Assembly: GCA_002696735.1 (NCBI GenBank)
Contig: NZSL01000008.1
Coordinates: 434,001 to 498,000 of the forward strand
Direction: 5' to 3'
DNA from: Methylophaga sp.
GTDB lineage: Bacteria; Pseudomonadota; Gammaproteobacteria; Nitrosococcales; Methylophagaceae
Length of the DNA: 64,000 nucleotides
In this document: positions 46,609-56,606 of the stretch, in pieces
Position numbering within the stretch: position 1 is the first letter of the stretch
Layout: every line of letters starts with the position of its first letter
Translations under genes and position numbers: made by a program
Notes under the pieces: generated by a model
What the model was told of the DNA's origin: nothing
What the model saw: the letters and a program-made list of their open reading frames with translations, nothing else
Databases searched by the model: none

Positions 46609-48228
46609 ATGCTGCGGCTTCAACAATTTGGGGCGGATCGATCGTTGTATCTGCTCAGATATGCATTATGTTTTGTTCTTTTTCTTCTTCCCATTACCAG
46701 TTTTGCACAAAAATCATTTGTTGGTCAGTGGTATGAAGTCAGTGCCAACTGGATCTTTCCAGATCCGCCTGAAACCACTGTCAATGCTCCGTCTTTAACT
46801 GGCGGGCATTACGTCTTTCAATCCGTATTTGATATCACTGATGCTGATGAAACAATCGTTATTGATTTTAAAAATGGCAGCGTATTAGGACATTTTCATC
46901 ACTATATAACTGACATTTCCGGTAATTTCATTGCAGAAGCCCGGGGTGGAATCGAATCAGAGGTCAAAAACACTTTTTTTATGCGTCATGGACGCGAGTT
47001 CAGATTGCCTCCGGGTCAGTATCAGCTCACCACCCAACTGGTTTCACCCTATTTTATTGCCCAGCCTCAGCCTTATTGGGACAGCTTGCCGCATTATCGT
47101 GAAGCCATAAAATGGGGCACTGTTATTACCCTGGTCAGTATGGGCATTCTGATAAGTCTTGGCGTGTATTACACCATTCTGGCTTTGGTCAGACGGCGTA
47201 CCACCGAAATCATGTACACCTTTTTTATCATGATGAATGTGCTCTACAACGGTACGGCGCTGTTAATTACCCCGGATCTGTTCAATATCCACTGGTTTTA
47301 CTTTGTCGGCGGTCCCATTCTGCTGAGTAACTTTGCCTACATTCTGTTTGCCAAGCATTTATTACAGATCCACCCCGAAACGCATCCCAGGCTGGATAAG
47401 CTGGCAAAACTATTTTTAATGATGCTGGCAGTATTATTCGTTGTGGCCATTTTCAATAAAAATCTGATCATAGAATGCGCCCGTTATGGTGTTGGTCTGA
47501 TGATGCTCTATGCATTGATTGCGGCTCTGGTAAGAGCATTTGAAAGCTATAAAATTGCCTATTTTTATCTGGTGGCAATCGCTGCTTTTTTTGTGATTGG
47601 CTCGATAGCAATTTCCAGCAAGGATCTGGATGGTGTATACACCATCTATATCGAGCATATCGGCTTGTTAGCCGTCACGGTTGAAGTATTACTTATCGGT
47701 CTGGTTCTGGGATATCAGTTTGCCGAGGTTTACCGGGAAAAAGAACATAATCTGGTGCTGGTCCAGCAGAGTTTGCAAATTGCCCATCATGATGCACTTA
47801 CAGGCCTGCCCAATCGTTATGCCCTGGATATTTCCATGGAAGAGTTACCGGCTGACGGTATGTTAACGCTGTTGGATATGGATAACCTCAAGCTTTATAA
47901 CGACACCTATGGGCACCAAAAAGGTGATGAAATGCTGCAGATGTTTGCCAGAGTCCTGTCAGCGAAACTTGGGGATCTCGGCGTACTTCACCGGATGGGA
48001 GGTGATGAATTTGCCATCACCAGCGACAGTATTACCTACGCAGAAAATATCAGAGAAGTCATCTCACAAACCATACAATACATGCGACAGAACGGATTTG
48101 AAAAAGCCGGTGTCAGTCATGGTTCAGCTAATATGGTCGAAACCATCAATATAAATGAATTGAGAATTTTGGCTGACGAACGTATGTATCACCAAAAACG
48201 CACCAACGATAACCGTCAATGGGCTTAA
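46609..48228 (+). CDS. 7TMR-DISM sensor diguanylate cyclase
   Basis: A 539-aa inner-membrane protein. An N-terminal signal/helix (about 15-33) leads to a periplasmic beta-sandwich of the 7TMR-DISMED2 type (about 40-160), then seven membrane helices (about 165-375), then GGDEF (about 395-535) with D-A-L-T-G-L-P-N-R and an intact G-G-D-E-F. There is no canonical I-site five residues before GGDEF, so product inhibition may be weak. It likely converts an extracellular ligand signal into c-di-GMP. The ATG has a poor ribosome-binding site. Confidence 0.9.
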   Translation: MLRLQQFGADRSLYLLRYALCFVLFLLPITSFAQKSFVGQWYEVSANWIFPDPPETTVNAPSLTGGHYVFQSVFDITDADETIVIDFKNGSVLGHFHHYITDISGNFIAEARGGIESEVKNTFFMRHGREFRLPPGQYQLTTQLVSPYFIAQPQPYWDSLPHYREAIKWGTVITLVSMGILISLGVYYTILALVRRRTTEIMYTFFIMMNVLYNGTALLITPDLFNIHWFYFVGGPILLSNFAYILFAKHLLQIHPETHPRLDKLAKLFLMMLAVLFVVAIFNKNLIIECARYGVGLMMLYALIAALVRAFESYKIAYFYLVAIAAFFVIGSIAISSKDLDGVYTIYIEHIGLLAVTVEVLLIGLVLGYQFAEVYREKEHNLVLVQQSLQIAHHDALTGLPNRYALDISMEELPADGMLTLLDMDNLKLYNDTYGHQKGDEMLQMFARVLSAKLGDLGVLHRMGGDEFAITSDSITYAENIREVISQTIQYMRQNGFEKAGVSHGSANMVETININELRILADERMYHQKRTNDNRQWA

Positions 48229-48304
48229 AGACATCATAAGCATTTTGGCTGCTATCACCCTGAGCAGAATTAACGCTGCAGAATGGTGAATAACCAGCGA
48301 AAAA

Positions 48305-49555
48305 TTACCATTGTCGGCTGACCATCATATGCAGCCATACGGCTTCATTACGCAATTGTGAATCGTTACCAAACGGCAGCTCGCTATTGGTGTAATCCAC
48401 TTTTTTACGGAAATCGTATTCAATACCACCATAAATAATCCATTCTGAATTGTATTGATAACTGCCGCCAAAAGTGAGGTGATGATCAAAGATCCCCGCC
48501 ACAACAGGATTGGTATGTTCTTTTGGGATCGGGTTTTTCCCATAGTTATAGCCGCTATATAACGTCAGTTTGTCGTTATAGCGATAGGCCATGCCCGTGG
48601 CAAACACCAGTTGGTTATTCCAGTTCATAGTTGAGGTACTGTTAATATCCGGTAAACCGGCAACAGAGGGATCGGTCGCTCGTAACTCGGTTTTTTTCAT
48701 CGCGTCAGACCAGTTCAACCAGTTAACTTTTAACGAAAGTAACAGTTTTTCATTCATCTGATAGGCAGCGCCCACCCCGATTTCTTCAGGCAAGGCCAGA
48801 CCTTTCAACGAAACATCATCGTACTTGACTACCCCCAGACCAGCACCTGTCATATTAAGTTTAAGTTCACCATCGGTTAACGGCAGCTCTGTTTTACCGG
48901 TATAACTGGCTGCCAGCGTAAGCTTGGGAGTTGCCCGATACTGAATACCCAATTTAAAGCTGGTGCGTAAACTGGTCGCGTCGTCTATCTCAATTCCCGC
49001 AAATGCAGGCGGTGCTGAGGTATCAGGGAAGATCTTCTGTTCAGCCTGCGCATAGACCAGGCCAAAACTGCCGCCGACTGACCATTTATCATTGACTTCA
49101 CACCCTACGCCACCGGTAAGTTTGCCCACAGCAAACAAACCCGAGTATTCATCCTCTGTTGCAAAAGCGGTTTGCATATTTTCAAATACGCCACCAGAAC
49201 CGCCTTGTGCAAACAGTCCGCCCCCCACCGTACATGCCACATTTTCCAGTTTTTGTGCATACCCCATGCCGCCTAATCCGGTATAGAGGTTACTTGCATG
49301 TCTATCATTACCAAACTGATCTTCATGCGACAAATCAGTAATCCGCAGTAATGAACCATACGCATCAAAACGTTTGGTTTTAATTTGAGTCAGTCCGGCC
49401 GGATTGGTATTGAGCGCAGTGGTATCACGTGCCACAGCAATATCTGCCCCAGCCATTAATGTAGATTCGGCGCCAAATCCAATCAGATTGATACCATTCG
49501 TAGCATGGCTGGTGCCAGCAAAAAGACCCAGGAAGCAAACAGTTATTTTTTTCAT
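48305..49555 (-). CDS. FadL/OMPP1/TodX-type outer-membrane transporter
   Basis: A 416-aa outer-membrane beta-barrel with a signal peptide (cleavage after S-H-A) and a mature N-terminus N-G-I-N-L-I-G-F-G-A, as in OMPP1/FadL porins for hydrophobic substrates. The D-T-T-A-L-N-T-N-P-A-G-L hatch motif follows. It ends in an aromatic residue (S-R-Q-W), the usual BAM signal. Which compound enters is unknown. The ATG overlaps the stop of a possible 37-codon upstream frame and has no Shine-Dalgarno. Confidence 0.9.
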   Translation of the reverse strand: MKKITVCFLGLFAGTSHATNGINLIGFGAESTLMAGADIAVARDTTALNTNPAGLTQIKTKRFDAYGSLLRITDLSHEDQFGNDRHASNLYTGLGGMGYAQKLENVACTVGGGLFAQGGSGGVFENMQTAFATEDEYSGLFAVGKLTGGVGCEVNDKWSVGGSFGLVYAQAEQKIFPDTSAPPAFAGIEIDDATSLRTSFKLGIQYRATPKLTLAASYTGKTELPLTDGELKLNMTGAGLGVVKYDDVSLKGLALPEEIGVGAAYQMNEKLLLSLKVNWLNWSDAMKKTELRATDPSVAGLPDINSTSTMNWNNQLVFATGMAYRYNDKLTLYSGYNYGKNPIPKEHTNPVVAGIFDHHLTFGGSYQYNSEWIIYGGIEYDFRKKVDYTNSELPFGNDSQLRNEAVWLHMMVSRQW

Positions 49556-49760
49556 TCGATGCTCATAGAACAGGTGCTCGTTTCATTCATCCCTTTGAGC
49601 CCTTTTGCAGGCAAAACCTCATCATGAGCGTTCTGAAGATACACGTCCGTAACGGCCGAAAGCATGGTTTCTTTAGGGGGGGATAATGCTATTAATCCAA
49701 CAATGACAAAAACCCTGGCGGCCAGTTAACACTGCCAGGAGAGTTCGTTCACATTGTGAA

Positions 49761-50624
49761 TCATTCAATATTCTGGATTTGTTCTCGCATCTGTTCTATT
49801 AGTACTTTCAGATCAACTGAATAACGTGTGGTGTCGGTATCAATGGATTTCGAACCGAGGGTATTGGCTTCTCGATTAAGCTCCTGCATCAGAAAGTCGA
49901 GTCGACGGCCGACTGGCTCATCACGTTGCAGGACACGTTTGACCTCATCTACATGACTTTGTAAGCGATCCAGCTCTTCAGCCACATCGCTTTTCTGGGC
50001 GATCAACACAATTTCCTGTTCCAGTCGTTCCGGTTCCAGAGTCACTTCCAGTTCAGCAGCTTTTTGTAACAGACGTTGCCGTTGTTGTTCGAGAATCTCG
50101 GGCATACGAAGTTTCACCGCTTCAGCAATTTGCAATATTTCTTCACAACGCTGCAGGATCATATCAGCCAAGGCCTGCCCTTCTCTTTCTCTGCCACTGA
50201 TAAAGTCTGCAAGCGTCATATCAAGAGCATCCATGGCCTGTTGCTTCAGTGCGGTTAAATCGACCTGTTCACTATCTGCCACACCAGGCCATTGCAACAG
50301 TCGCAAAGGATCAATCGGCAAAGCTTGTTTGGCCATTTGGGTTAATTGCTCACAGGCATCTATCACTGATTGCGCCAGGTTCTCATCGATATGTAATGCG
50401 TTTTGCTGTTGGGAAGGATGATATCGCAGGCTAGCTTCGATCTTGCCACGTGCCATACGCTCGGCAAAAATTTTGCGGATGTCCATTTCCAGAGGTCGAA
50501 ATGATTCTTCCAGTCGCAAAGCGAGTTCTAAATAACGATGATTAACCGATCTGACTTCCCAGATCAGAGTGCCGAGTTCAGTTACTTGCTCATGGCGGGC
50601 AAAGGCGGTCATGCTTCGTATCAC
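49761..50624 (-). CDS. yicC: YicC-family endoribonuclease
   Basis: A 287-aa protein with the YicC N-terminal domain opening M-I-R-S-M-T-A-F-A and the C-terminal DUF1732 domain (E-L-D-R-L-Q-S-H-V-D-E-V and G-R-R-L-D-F-L-M-Q-E-L-N-R-E-A-N-T-L-G-S-K). YicC proteins are RNases that cut small RNAs such as RyhB. The start is GTG, chosen because AGGA precedes it and it matches the family N-terminus. It diverges from rph, a long-conserved pair. Confidence 0.93.
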   Translation of the reverse strand: MIRSMTAFARHEQVTELGTLIWEVRSVNHRYLELALRLEESFRPLEMDIRKIFAERMARGKIEASLRYHPSQQQNALHIDENLAQSVIDACEQLTQMAKQALPIDPLRLLQWPGVADSEQVDLTALKQQAMDALDMTLADFISGREREGQALADMILQRCEEILQIAEAVKLRMPEILEQQRQRLLQKAAELEVTLEPERLEQEIVLIAQKSDVAEELDRLQSHVDEVKRVLQRDEPVGRRLDFLMQELNREANTLGSKSIDTDTTRYSVDLKVLIEQMREQIQNIE

Positions 50625-50739
50625 AATGGTTTTCCTATAGCTATTAAGCCCCCATATTAACGAAAACCACAGGTAAAAAGCACGCGGGAATTGAGATGCA
50701 TCAGTATAATCATCGTATTTTTAGTAAAGGATAGAACAG

Positions 50740-51456
50740 ATGCGTCCAAGTGGCCGACAACCTGATCAACTTCGTGAGATCACCATCACCCGCAATTACA
50801 CAAAACATGCGGAAGGCTCCGTACTGGTCGAGTTTGGTGACACAAAAGTGCTATGTACTGCTTCTGTTGAAGAGCGTATTCCACCCTTTTTACGGGGGAT
50901 GGGCGAAGGCTGGATCACGGCCGAATATGGCATGCTGCCACGCTCTACCGGCTCACGTATGCAACGTGAATCCAGCCGCGGTAAACAAGGTGGCCGTACC
51001 ATGGAAATCCAGCGTTTGATAGGTCGTTCTTTACGGGCAGCAATTGATCTAAAGGCGCTGGGTGAACGCACGATTACCATTGATTGTGATGTTATTCAGG
51101 CCGATGGCGGCACTCGCACGGCCTCCATCACCGGCGCCTTTGTAGCGCTGCAGGATGCGATCGATTATCTGATTAAAAAACGTAAAATCAAAAAAAGCCC
51201 GTTACATGGTCAGGTCGCTTCTGTTTCCGTTGGGATTCACAATGGTACAGCCGTACTGGATCTGGATTATGCTGAAGATTCAACGGCTGAAACCGATATG
51301 AATGTTGTCATGAATGATGCAGGCGCATATATTGAACTACAGGGGACTGCGGAAGGCCATGCCTTCAGAGCAGATGAATTACAATCCATGTTGGATTTGG
51401 CTGCTATTGGGATTGAACAATTGATGATCAAACAACGCGAGGCATTGGCAGACTGA
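50740..51456 (+). CDS. rph: Ribonuclease PH
   Basis: Phosphate-dependent 3'-5' exoribonuclease that trims tRNA 3' ends. At 238 aa it is full length and not truncated as in E. coli K-12. M-R-P-S-G-R-x-x-D-Q-L-R at the start, Y-G-M-L-P-R-S-T near 69, and [13 protein letters not shown] near 112 are the RNase PH signatures. AAAGGA lies upstream. Its stop overlaps the rdgB ATG by one base (TGATG). Confidence 0.96.
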   Translation: MRPSGRQPDQLREITITRNYTKHAEGSVLVEFGDTKVLCTASVEERIPPFLRGMGEGWITAEYGMLPRSTGSRMQRESSRGKQGGRTMEIQRLIGRSLRAAIDLKALGERTITIDCDVIQADGGTRTASITGAFVALQDAIDYLIKKRKIKKSPLHGQVASVSVGIHNGTAVLDLDYAEDSTAETDMNVVMNDAGAYIELQGTAEGHAFRADELQSMLDLAAIGIEQLMIKQREALAD

Positions 51457-52061
51457 TGTCTAAAATCGTTCTGGCCAGCGGTAATATCGGAAAACTGCGT
51501 GAATTATCGCAGATCCTCAGTCCACTTGGTCTGGAGCTTATTGCGCAATCTGATCTGAATGTTGCTGAGGCTGAGGAAACCGGTCTCAGCTTCGTGGAAA
51601 ATGCCATTATCAAAGCCCGCAATGCCGCTTTATTCACTGGTTTACCGGCAATAGCAGATGATTCAGGGATTGAAGTCGATGCTTTGCATGGTGCACCGGG
51701 AATTTATTCTTCACGTTATGCCGGACCGGATGCCTCCGATACTGACAATATTGAGGCCCTGCTGGAAGCGATGAAAGACGTTCCGGAAACAGAACGTACA
51801 GCCCGATTTCAATGTGTAGTGGTATTTATGCGTCATGCAGAAGATCCGACCCCACTGATTTGTCAGGGCAGCTGGCAGGGACAAATCCTGCAATCACCGC
51901 TCGGCGATGAAGGATTTGGTTATGATCCAGTGTTTTGGGTGTCTGAAACAGACTGTACAGCGGCCGAGCTCTCGCCTGAACAAAAGCATGCAATCAGCCA
52001 TCGCGGCAAAGCCATGCGTCAATTTATGGAAGAATTTAAATATACCCGCCATCAACCCTGA
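51456..52061 (+). CDS. rdgB: XTP/dITP diphosphatase
   Basis: A 201-aa Ham1/RdgB pyrophosphatase that removes deaminated purine nucleotides from the pool. The family motifs A-S-G-N-x-G-K (residues 7-13), [17 protein letters not shown], and F-G-Y-D-P-V-F are intact. Overlap with rph implies coupling; hemW follows by about 40 bp. Confidence 0.96.
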   Translation: MSKIVLASGNIGKLRELSQILSPLGLELIAQSDLNVAEAEETGLSFVENAIIKARNAALFTGLPAIADDSGIEVDALHGAPGIYSSRYAGPDASDTDNIEALLEAMKDVPETERTARFQCVVVFMRHAEDPTPLICQGSWQGQILQSPLGDEGFGYDPVFWVSETDCTAAELSPEQKHAISHRGKAMRQFMEEFKYTRHQP

Positions 52062-52100
52062 CGGTTGTTGATATTTAACCCCTTCCAAACTGGTACAACC

Positions 52101-53261
52101 ATGTTTAATTTTACTGCTCTGCCACCATTAAGCCTGTATATCCATGTGCCATGGTGCGTACGCAAATGCCCCTATTGTGACTTTAATTCACATCAGGCCG
52201 GAGACGAGATTCCTGAGCAGGCCTATATCGATGCGCTTATCCGGGATCTTGAGCAGGATCTGCCGTTGGTCTGGGGACGCACTATCCAGACTATCTTTAT
52301 CGGTGGTGGCACTCCAAGTCTGTTCAGTGCAGAAGCATATGACCGTTTATTTTCCGCTTTACGTGCGTTACTGCCTATCCGGACGGATGCAGAAATCACT
52401 CTGGAAGCCAATCCAGGTACTTTTGAAGCGGCACGTTTTACAGACTATCGTGCTATTGGCATTAATCGTTTATCGATTGGCATACAAAGTTTTGATGGTG
52501 ATTCATTAACCGCTTTAGGCCGGATTCATGACGGAAGACAAGCCATACGAGCAGCCGAAATTGCCCATCAGGCGGGGTTTGATAATTTCAACCTGGATCT
52601 GATGTTTGGTTTGCCCGGGCAAACGGCAGAACTCGCCAGAAAAGATGTAGAAACAGCCATCGCTCTCGAACCCACTCATATTTCGTATTACCAGCTCACC
52701 ATTGAGCCTAATACGTTTTTTCATCAGTCCCCGCCACAATTACCTGATGACGAACCTATTGATAACTGGCAGATTGCTAACCAGCATCGTCTGGCTGAAG
52801 CCGGTTATCTGCAGTATGAAGTCTCTGCCTATGCAAAAAATGGTCGTCAGAGCCGCCATAATCTCAATTACTGGCAGTTTGGTGATTATCTGGGTATTGG
52901 GGCCGGGGCTCATAGTAAATTAACCAGTGCAGCCACGCAGTCGATTGAGCGGCTGGTTAAACAAAAACAGCCTCAAGCTTACCTGGACAAGGTCAATAAT
53001 CCACAACGTGTTATGAAACAGGAACCGGTTGGCATTAATGAAATCGGTTTTGAGTTTATGCTTAATGCCTTACGTTTAACGGACGGTTTTGCAACATCGT
53101 TATTTATGCAGCAGTGTGGTGTGCCGCTGGCGACCATTAAAAAACCATTAGCTGAAGCCGAGGAACGCGGATTGATTGATTATTCGGTTAAGTGGATTAG
53201 ACCTACCGAGTTGGGTCAACGGTATTTAAACAGTTTAATTGAATTATTTTTGCCGCAATAA
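52101..53261 (+). CDS. hemW: Heme chaperone HemW (radical SAM)
   Basis: A 386-aa radical SAM protein of the HemN-like type: Y-I-H-V-P-W-C-x-x-x-C-x-Y-C-D-F near the start, G-G-G-T-P-S near 70, and a C-terminal HemN domain. It binds heme and delivers it to respiratory enzymes, lacking coproporphyrinogen oxidase activity in studied cases. The ATG at 52101 starts the conserved protein; the TTG 12 codons upstream is not supported. It is in the common rdgB-hemW order. Confidence 0.93.
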   Translation: MFNFTALPPLSLYIHVPWCVRKCPYCDFNSHQAGDEIPEQAYIDALIRDLEQDLPLVWGRTIQTIFIGGGTPSLFSAEAYDRLFSALRALLPIRTDAEITLEANPGTFEAARFTDYRAIGINRLSIGIQSFDGDSLTALGRIHDGRQAIRAAEIAHQAGFDNFNLDLMFGLPGQTAELARKDVETAIALEPTHISYYQLTIEPNTFFHQSPPQLPDDEPIDNWQIANQHRLAEAGYLQYEVSAYAKNGRQSRHNLNYWQFGDYLGIGAGAHSKLTSAATQSIERLVKQKQPQAYLDKVNNPQRVMKQEPVGINEIGFEFMLNALRLTDGFATSLFMQQCGVPLATIKKPLAEAEERGLIDYSVKWIRPTELGQRYLNSLIELFLPQ

Positions 53262-53295
53262 TATGCTGGCGCAGGTCGTTAAGGGAGCTACCATC

Positions 53296-53592
53296 ATGTT
53301 GAAACGCCATCTCCTGGCAACTGGATTGTCTTTATTTATGGTCTTGCCAATACAGGCGGATACTTTATCAATTGCCGAACCGACTTATAAAACGCCTAAC
53401 AGTGAATCAGGTATCTTGCGTCCTACTCAGGGCATGACAATGCAACAGGTTGAACAGAAATATGGGATAGCAGAGCAGAAATACGCGCCAAAAGGCACAC
53501 CGGCAATTACTCGCTGGCAATATCCACAGTTTGATGTGTATTTTGAAAATCAGCTGGTGATCCACTCGGTGGTTCAGCGGAAATCCGAGTAA
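53296..53592 (+). CDS. Small secreted BamE/SmpA-like protein
   Basis: A 98-aa protein with a signal peptide (likely cut after I-Q-A) and a short domain with G-M-T-M-Q-Q-V-E-Q-K-Y-G and an aromatic W-Q-Y-P-Q-F-D-V-Y-F stretch. It resembles the beta-alpha-beta SmpA/BamE-type fold seen in small periplasmic proteins of gammaproteobacteria. AGGGAG precedes the ATG at 53296. It lies 34 nt after hemW and may be co-transcribed. Role unknown. Confidence 0.7.
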   Translation: MLKRHLLATGLSLFMVLPIQADTLSIAEPTYKTPNSESGILRPTQGMTMQQVEQKYGIAEQKYAPKGTPAITRWQYPQFDVYFENQLVIHSVVQRKSE

Positions 53593-53604
53593 CACAAGGA
53601 TAGC

Positions 53605-54102
53605 TTAAACTCCTTGAAATCGCCGTTTTGCCCACTCTGGTAAGGTGCCCACTCTGGCATGATGCAGTGATTCCATTTCAATCACGATCAATATCAAAAC
53701 ACTGACCAGGGTCGGTAAAAAGCTTAGTCCACCTACCAAGGCAAAAGCGGCTTCTTTCATCAGTCCTAAGTAGGTGTAACTTAACCAGCCTAATATTGCC
53801 ACAGTCACCACGACGGATAACACTATGGCAAAGAAGAAACTCCAGCGGCGGGCGATTTGCCAGTGAATATAGACAAACTCACTGTCTTCACGTTTGATTC
53901 TGCTGGAGCGAATAAAGGTATACCCAACAAACGAAAATGATAACAACGGCACCAATACGATAAACTCAAAATAACTCTTCCCTGTTGCAGCAATCGCCGT
54001 GAACAACAGAATATGATTCGCAATCAGGTTCGTTAAAAAGATATCGTGCGGCATTCTGGCTGCCGCTCTTTCATGATCCTGTGGTGCCATCATTTCAGTC
54101 AT
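53605..54102 (-). CDS. Conserved four-helix membrane protein
   Basis: A 165-aa inner-membrane protein with four predicted helices (about 22-40, 45-64, 90-112, 118-145) and charged termini. It begins 2 nt after the thrC stop codon, so it is the last gene of the alaC-hom-thrC run. I recognise no named family; no catalytic motif is visible. Confidence 0.7.
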   Translation of the reverse strand: MTEMMAPQDHERAAARMPHDIFLTNLIANHILLFTAIAATGKSYFEFIVLVPLLSFSFVGYTFIRSSRIKREDSEFVYIHWQIARRWSFFFAIVLSVVVTVAILGWLSYTYLGLMKEAAFALVGGLSFLPTLVSVLILIVIEMESLHHARVGTLPEWAKRRFQGV

Positions 54103-54104
54103 AT

Positions 54105-55250
54105 TTATCTGGCCAAGTTGTTGATAATCGCCTCGCGTACTGAGTCTAATGTAGCATTTACAGTAATGACTGGTGAACTACTTTGTTTGATAGCAATGTC
54201 AGGGTCTTTCAGACCGTGACCTGTCAACGTACAAACAACGGTACTGCCTTCTGGAATCTTGCCAGATTGAATATCACGCAACGCGCCGGCGACTGAAGTT
54301 GCGGAAGCGGGTTCGCAGAAAATCCCTTCCTTTTCGGCCAATAATTTCTGGGCAGCCAATATTTCGTCATCAGAGCACTCATCAAACCAGCCCTGTGACT
54401 CTTCTTTCACTTTCCAGGCCATATCCCAGCTTTGCGGATGACCAATACGGATCGCGGTAGCGACTGTTTCAGGATCATCTACCATCGCACCACGCATAAA
54501 CGGTGCACTGCCATTCGCCTGATAACCCACCATTTTCGGACGGTTACCAACAATCGCGCCACCTGCATATTTACAATTGCCATGACAGTAAGCGCAGGCT
54601 TCAGTGACATGATCGCCACTGGCTGATGAATACTCACAGTAGCCAATCCAATGGGCGGTGATATTACCGGCGTTACCGACTGGCAGGCAGTGATAATCCG
54701 GAGCACGACCTAACTCTTCAATGATCTCAAACGCAGCAGTTTTCTGACCTTGCAAACGATAAGGATTAATTGAATTTACAATGGTGACCGGAGCATGCTC
54801 TGCAACGTCTTTAACCAGTTGCATCCCCTCATCAAAGTTACCTTTGATTTGGATAACCACTGCGTTATGCATCATAGCCTGAGCGAGTTTACCCTGGGCA
54901 ATTTTGCCATCAGGAATAATAACAAAAGCAGTGATACCAGCACGTGCAGCATAAGCAGCCGCTGCTGCTGACGTATTACCGGTAGAAGCACAAATAATGG
55001 CTTTACTACCCTCTTCAACAGCTTTGGTCACGGCCATGGTCATACCGCGATCTTTGAAAGACCCCGTCGGATTCAATCCCTCATATTTGACGTAGATATC
55101 AACATCTTTGCCAATTAACTTAGGGATATTGTTCAATTTCAATAATGGTGTATTACCTTCACCAAGGCTGATCAGTCTGGTGTCATCATTGACCGGCAAA
55201 CGGTCACGATAACGGTCAATCAGGCCGGTATAACGTGGACGAAATGGCAT
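54105..55250 (-). CDS. thrC: Threonine synthase
   Basis: PLP enzyme turning O-phosphohomoserine into threonine. The 381-aa protein has the L-G-E-G-N-T-P opening (29-35), the PLP lysine K66 in P-T-G-S-F-K-D-R-G-M, the S-T-G-N-T-S-A loop (89-95) and G-N-A-G-N-I. An insert at residues about 205-232 carries four Cys (C205, C219, C222, C226; C-A-Y-C-H-G-N-C), unusual for the enzyme. AGAGGA precedes the ATG. It follows hom directly. Confidence 0.95.
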   Translation of the reverse strand: MPFRPRYTGLIDRYRDRLPVNDDTRLISLGEGNTPLLKLNNIPKLIGKDVDIYVKYEGLNPTGSFKDRGMTMAVTKAVEEGSKAIICASTGNTSAAAAAYAARAGITAFVIIPDGKIAQGKLAQAMMHNAVVIQIKGNFDEGMQLVKDVAEHAPVTIVNSINPYRLQGQKTAAFEIIEELGRAPDYHCLPVGNAGNITAHWIGYCEYSSASGDHVTEACAYCHGNCKYAGGAIVGNRPKMVGYQANGSAPFMRGAMVDDPETVATAIRIGHPQSWDMAWKVKEESQGWFDECSDDEILAAQKLLAEKEGIFCEPASATSVAGALRDIQSGKIPEGSTVVCTLTGHGLKDPDIAIKQSSSPVITVNATLDSVREAIINNLAR

Positions 55251-55286
55251 AAGTAGTTCCTCTTTAATTCTTTAACGGGCGTTTTT

Positions 55287-56597
55287 TCAGCCCAGCGATT
55301 CCATGCGGATACGCATGATCGCGTGTTTGACAGTATCCAATGCTTCGATTTGGGCAATCGCTTCATCCATATTTTTTTCAACCACCGGCTGGGTCAGCAT
55401 AATGATGGGCACTGTGCCCTCTTCTTCTTCCGGTTGTTTTTGCAGGATCGCTTCAATATTGATGTCCTGCTCACTGAAAATACGAGTAATGTCGGCTAAC
55501 ACACCCGGCTTATCTTCTGTGTTAATCCGCAAATAATAAGAGGTAATGACCTCAGACATCGGTAAAATCGGTGTATCTTTCAATGAATCAGGCTGGAAGG
55601 CCAGATGTGGCACCCGATTTTCCGGGTCAGTAGTCAGCGCACGAACAATATCAACAATATCGGCTACTACCGCAGAAGCAGTCGGTTCAGCTCCTGCTCC
55701 AGCACCATAATACAAGGTTGGCCCAACTGCATCGCCTTTCACGACGATGGCATTCATTACCCCATTGACGTTGGCAATCAGACGACGTTTTGGAATTAAT
55801 GTCGGATGAACTCGTAGTTCAACACCTTGAGGTGTTTTCCGGGCAATCCCCAGATGTTTGATGTGGTATCCCAATTCTTCTGCGTACTGCACATCTTCCT
55901 GGGAAATTTTGCTGATGCCTTCGGTATAGGCTTTATAAAACTGTAAAGGAATACCAAATGCAATCGACGCCATGATGGTCAGCTTGTGTGCTGCATCAAT
56001 GCCTTCCACATCAAATGTCGGATCGGCTTCGGCATAGCCCAAAGCCTGAGCTTCAGCCAGAACATCGGCAAAGTTACGGCCTTTATCACGCATTTCCGTC
56101 AGGATAAAGTTACCGGTTCCGTTAATAATGCCTGCCAGCCACTCAATACGGTTAGCGGCCAGACCTTCACGGATAGCCTTGATAATCGGGATGCCACCAG
56201 CAACGGCGGCTTCAAAAGCAATCGTGACGCCTTTTTCCTGCGCCTTGGCAAATAACTCGTTGCCATGCATTGCGATTAAGGCTTTGTTGGCAGTGACGAC
56301 GTGTTTACCGTTTTCAATTGCCTGCATCACTAAATCTCGGGCGATACCGGTACCACCAATTAACTCAACAATGATTTGAATTTCCGGGTCATTGACCACT
56401 GAAAACGCATCATCCGTTAAATCAATGCCGTTCAAATCACAGCTTTTAGCTGAATCCAGATTTTTATCCGCGGCGCGCAAAATTTCAATTCCACGGCCTG
56501 CACGGCGGCTTATTTCTTTTGAGTTTCGCTTTAAAACACTGACAGTACCACTACCAACAGTGCCTAAGCCAAGAATACCAATTTTGACTGATTGCAC
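55287..56597 (-). CDS. hom: Homoserine dehydrogenase
   Basis: NAD(P)H-dependent reduction of aspartate semialdehyde to homoserine. The 436-aa monofunctional enzyme has the Rossmann G-L-G-T-V-G-S-G (residues 10-17), the catalytic A-A-V-A-G-G-I-P-I-I-K region with Lys, and a C-terminal ACT domain (about 352-428, K-P-G-V-L-A-D-I) that usually gives threonine inhibition. It starts at GTG after AGGGGG. Between alaC (9 nt) and thrC (36 nt). Confidence 0.96.
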   Translation of the reverse strand: MQSVKIGILGLGTVGSGTVSVLKRNSKEISRRAGRGIEILRAADKNLDSAKSCDLNGIDLTDDAFSVVNDPEIQIIVELIGGTGIARDLVMQAIENGKHVVTANKALIAMHGNELFAKAQEKGVTIAFEAAVAGGIPIIKAIREGLAANRIEWLAGIINGTGNFILTEMRDKGRNFADVLAEAQALGYAEADPTFDVEGIDAAHKLTIMASIAFGIPLQFYKAYTEGISKISQEDVQYAEELGYHIKHLGIARKTPQGVELRVHPTLIPKRRLIANVNGVMNAIVVKGDAVGPTLYYGAGAGAEPTASAVVADIVDIVRALTTDPENRVPHLAFQPDSLKDTPILPMSEVITSYYLRINTEDKPGVLADITRIFSEQDINIEAILQKQPEEEEGTVPIIMLTQPVVEKNMDEAIAQIEALDTVKHAIMRIRMESLG

Positions 56598-56606
56598 TTT
56601 TGCCCC

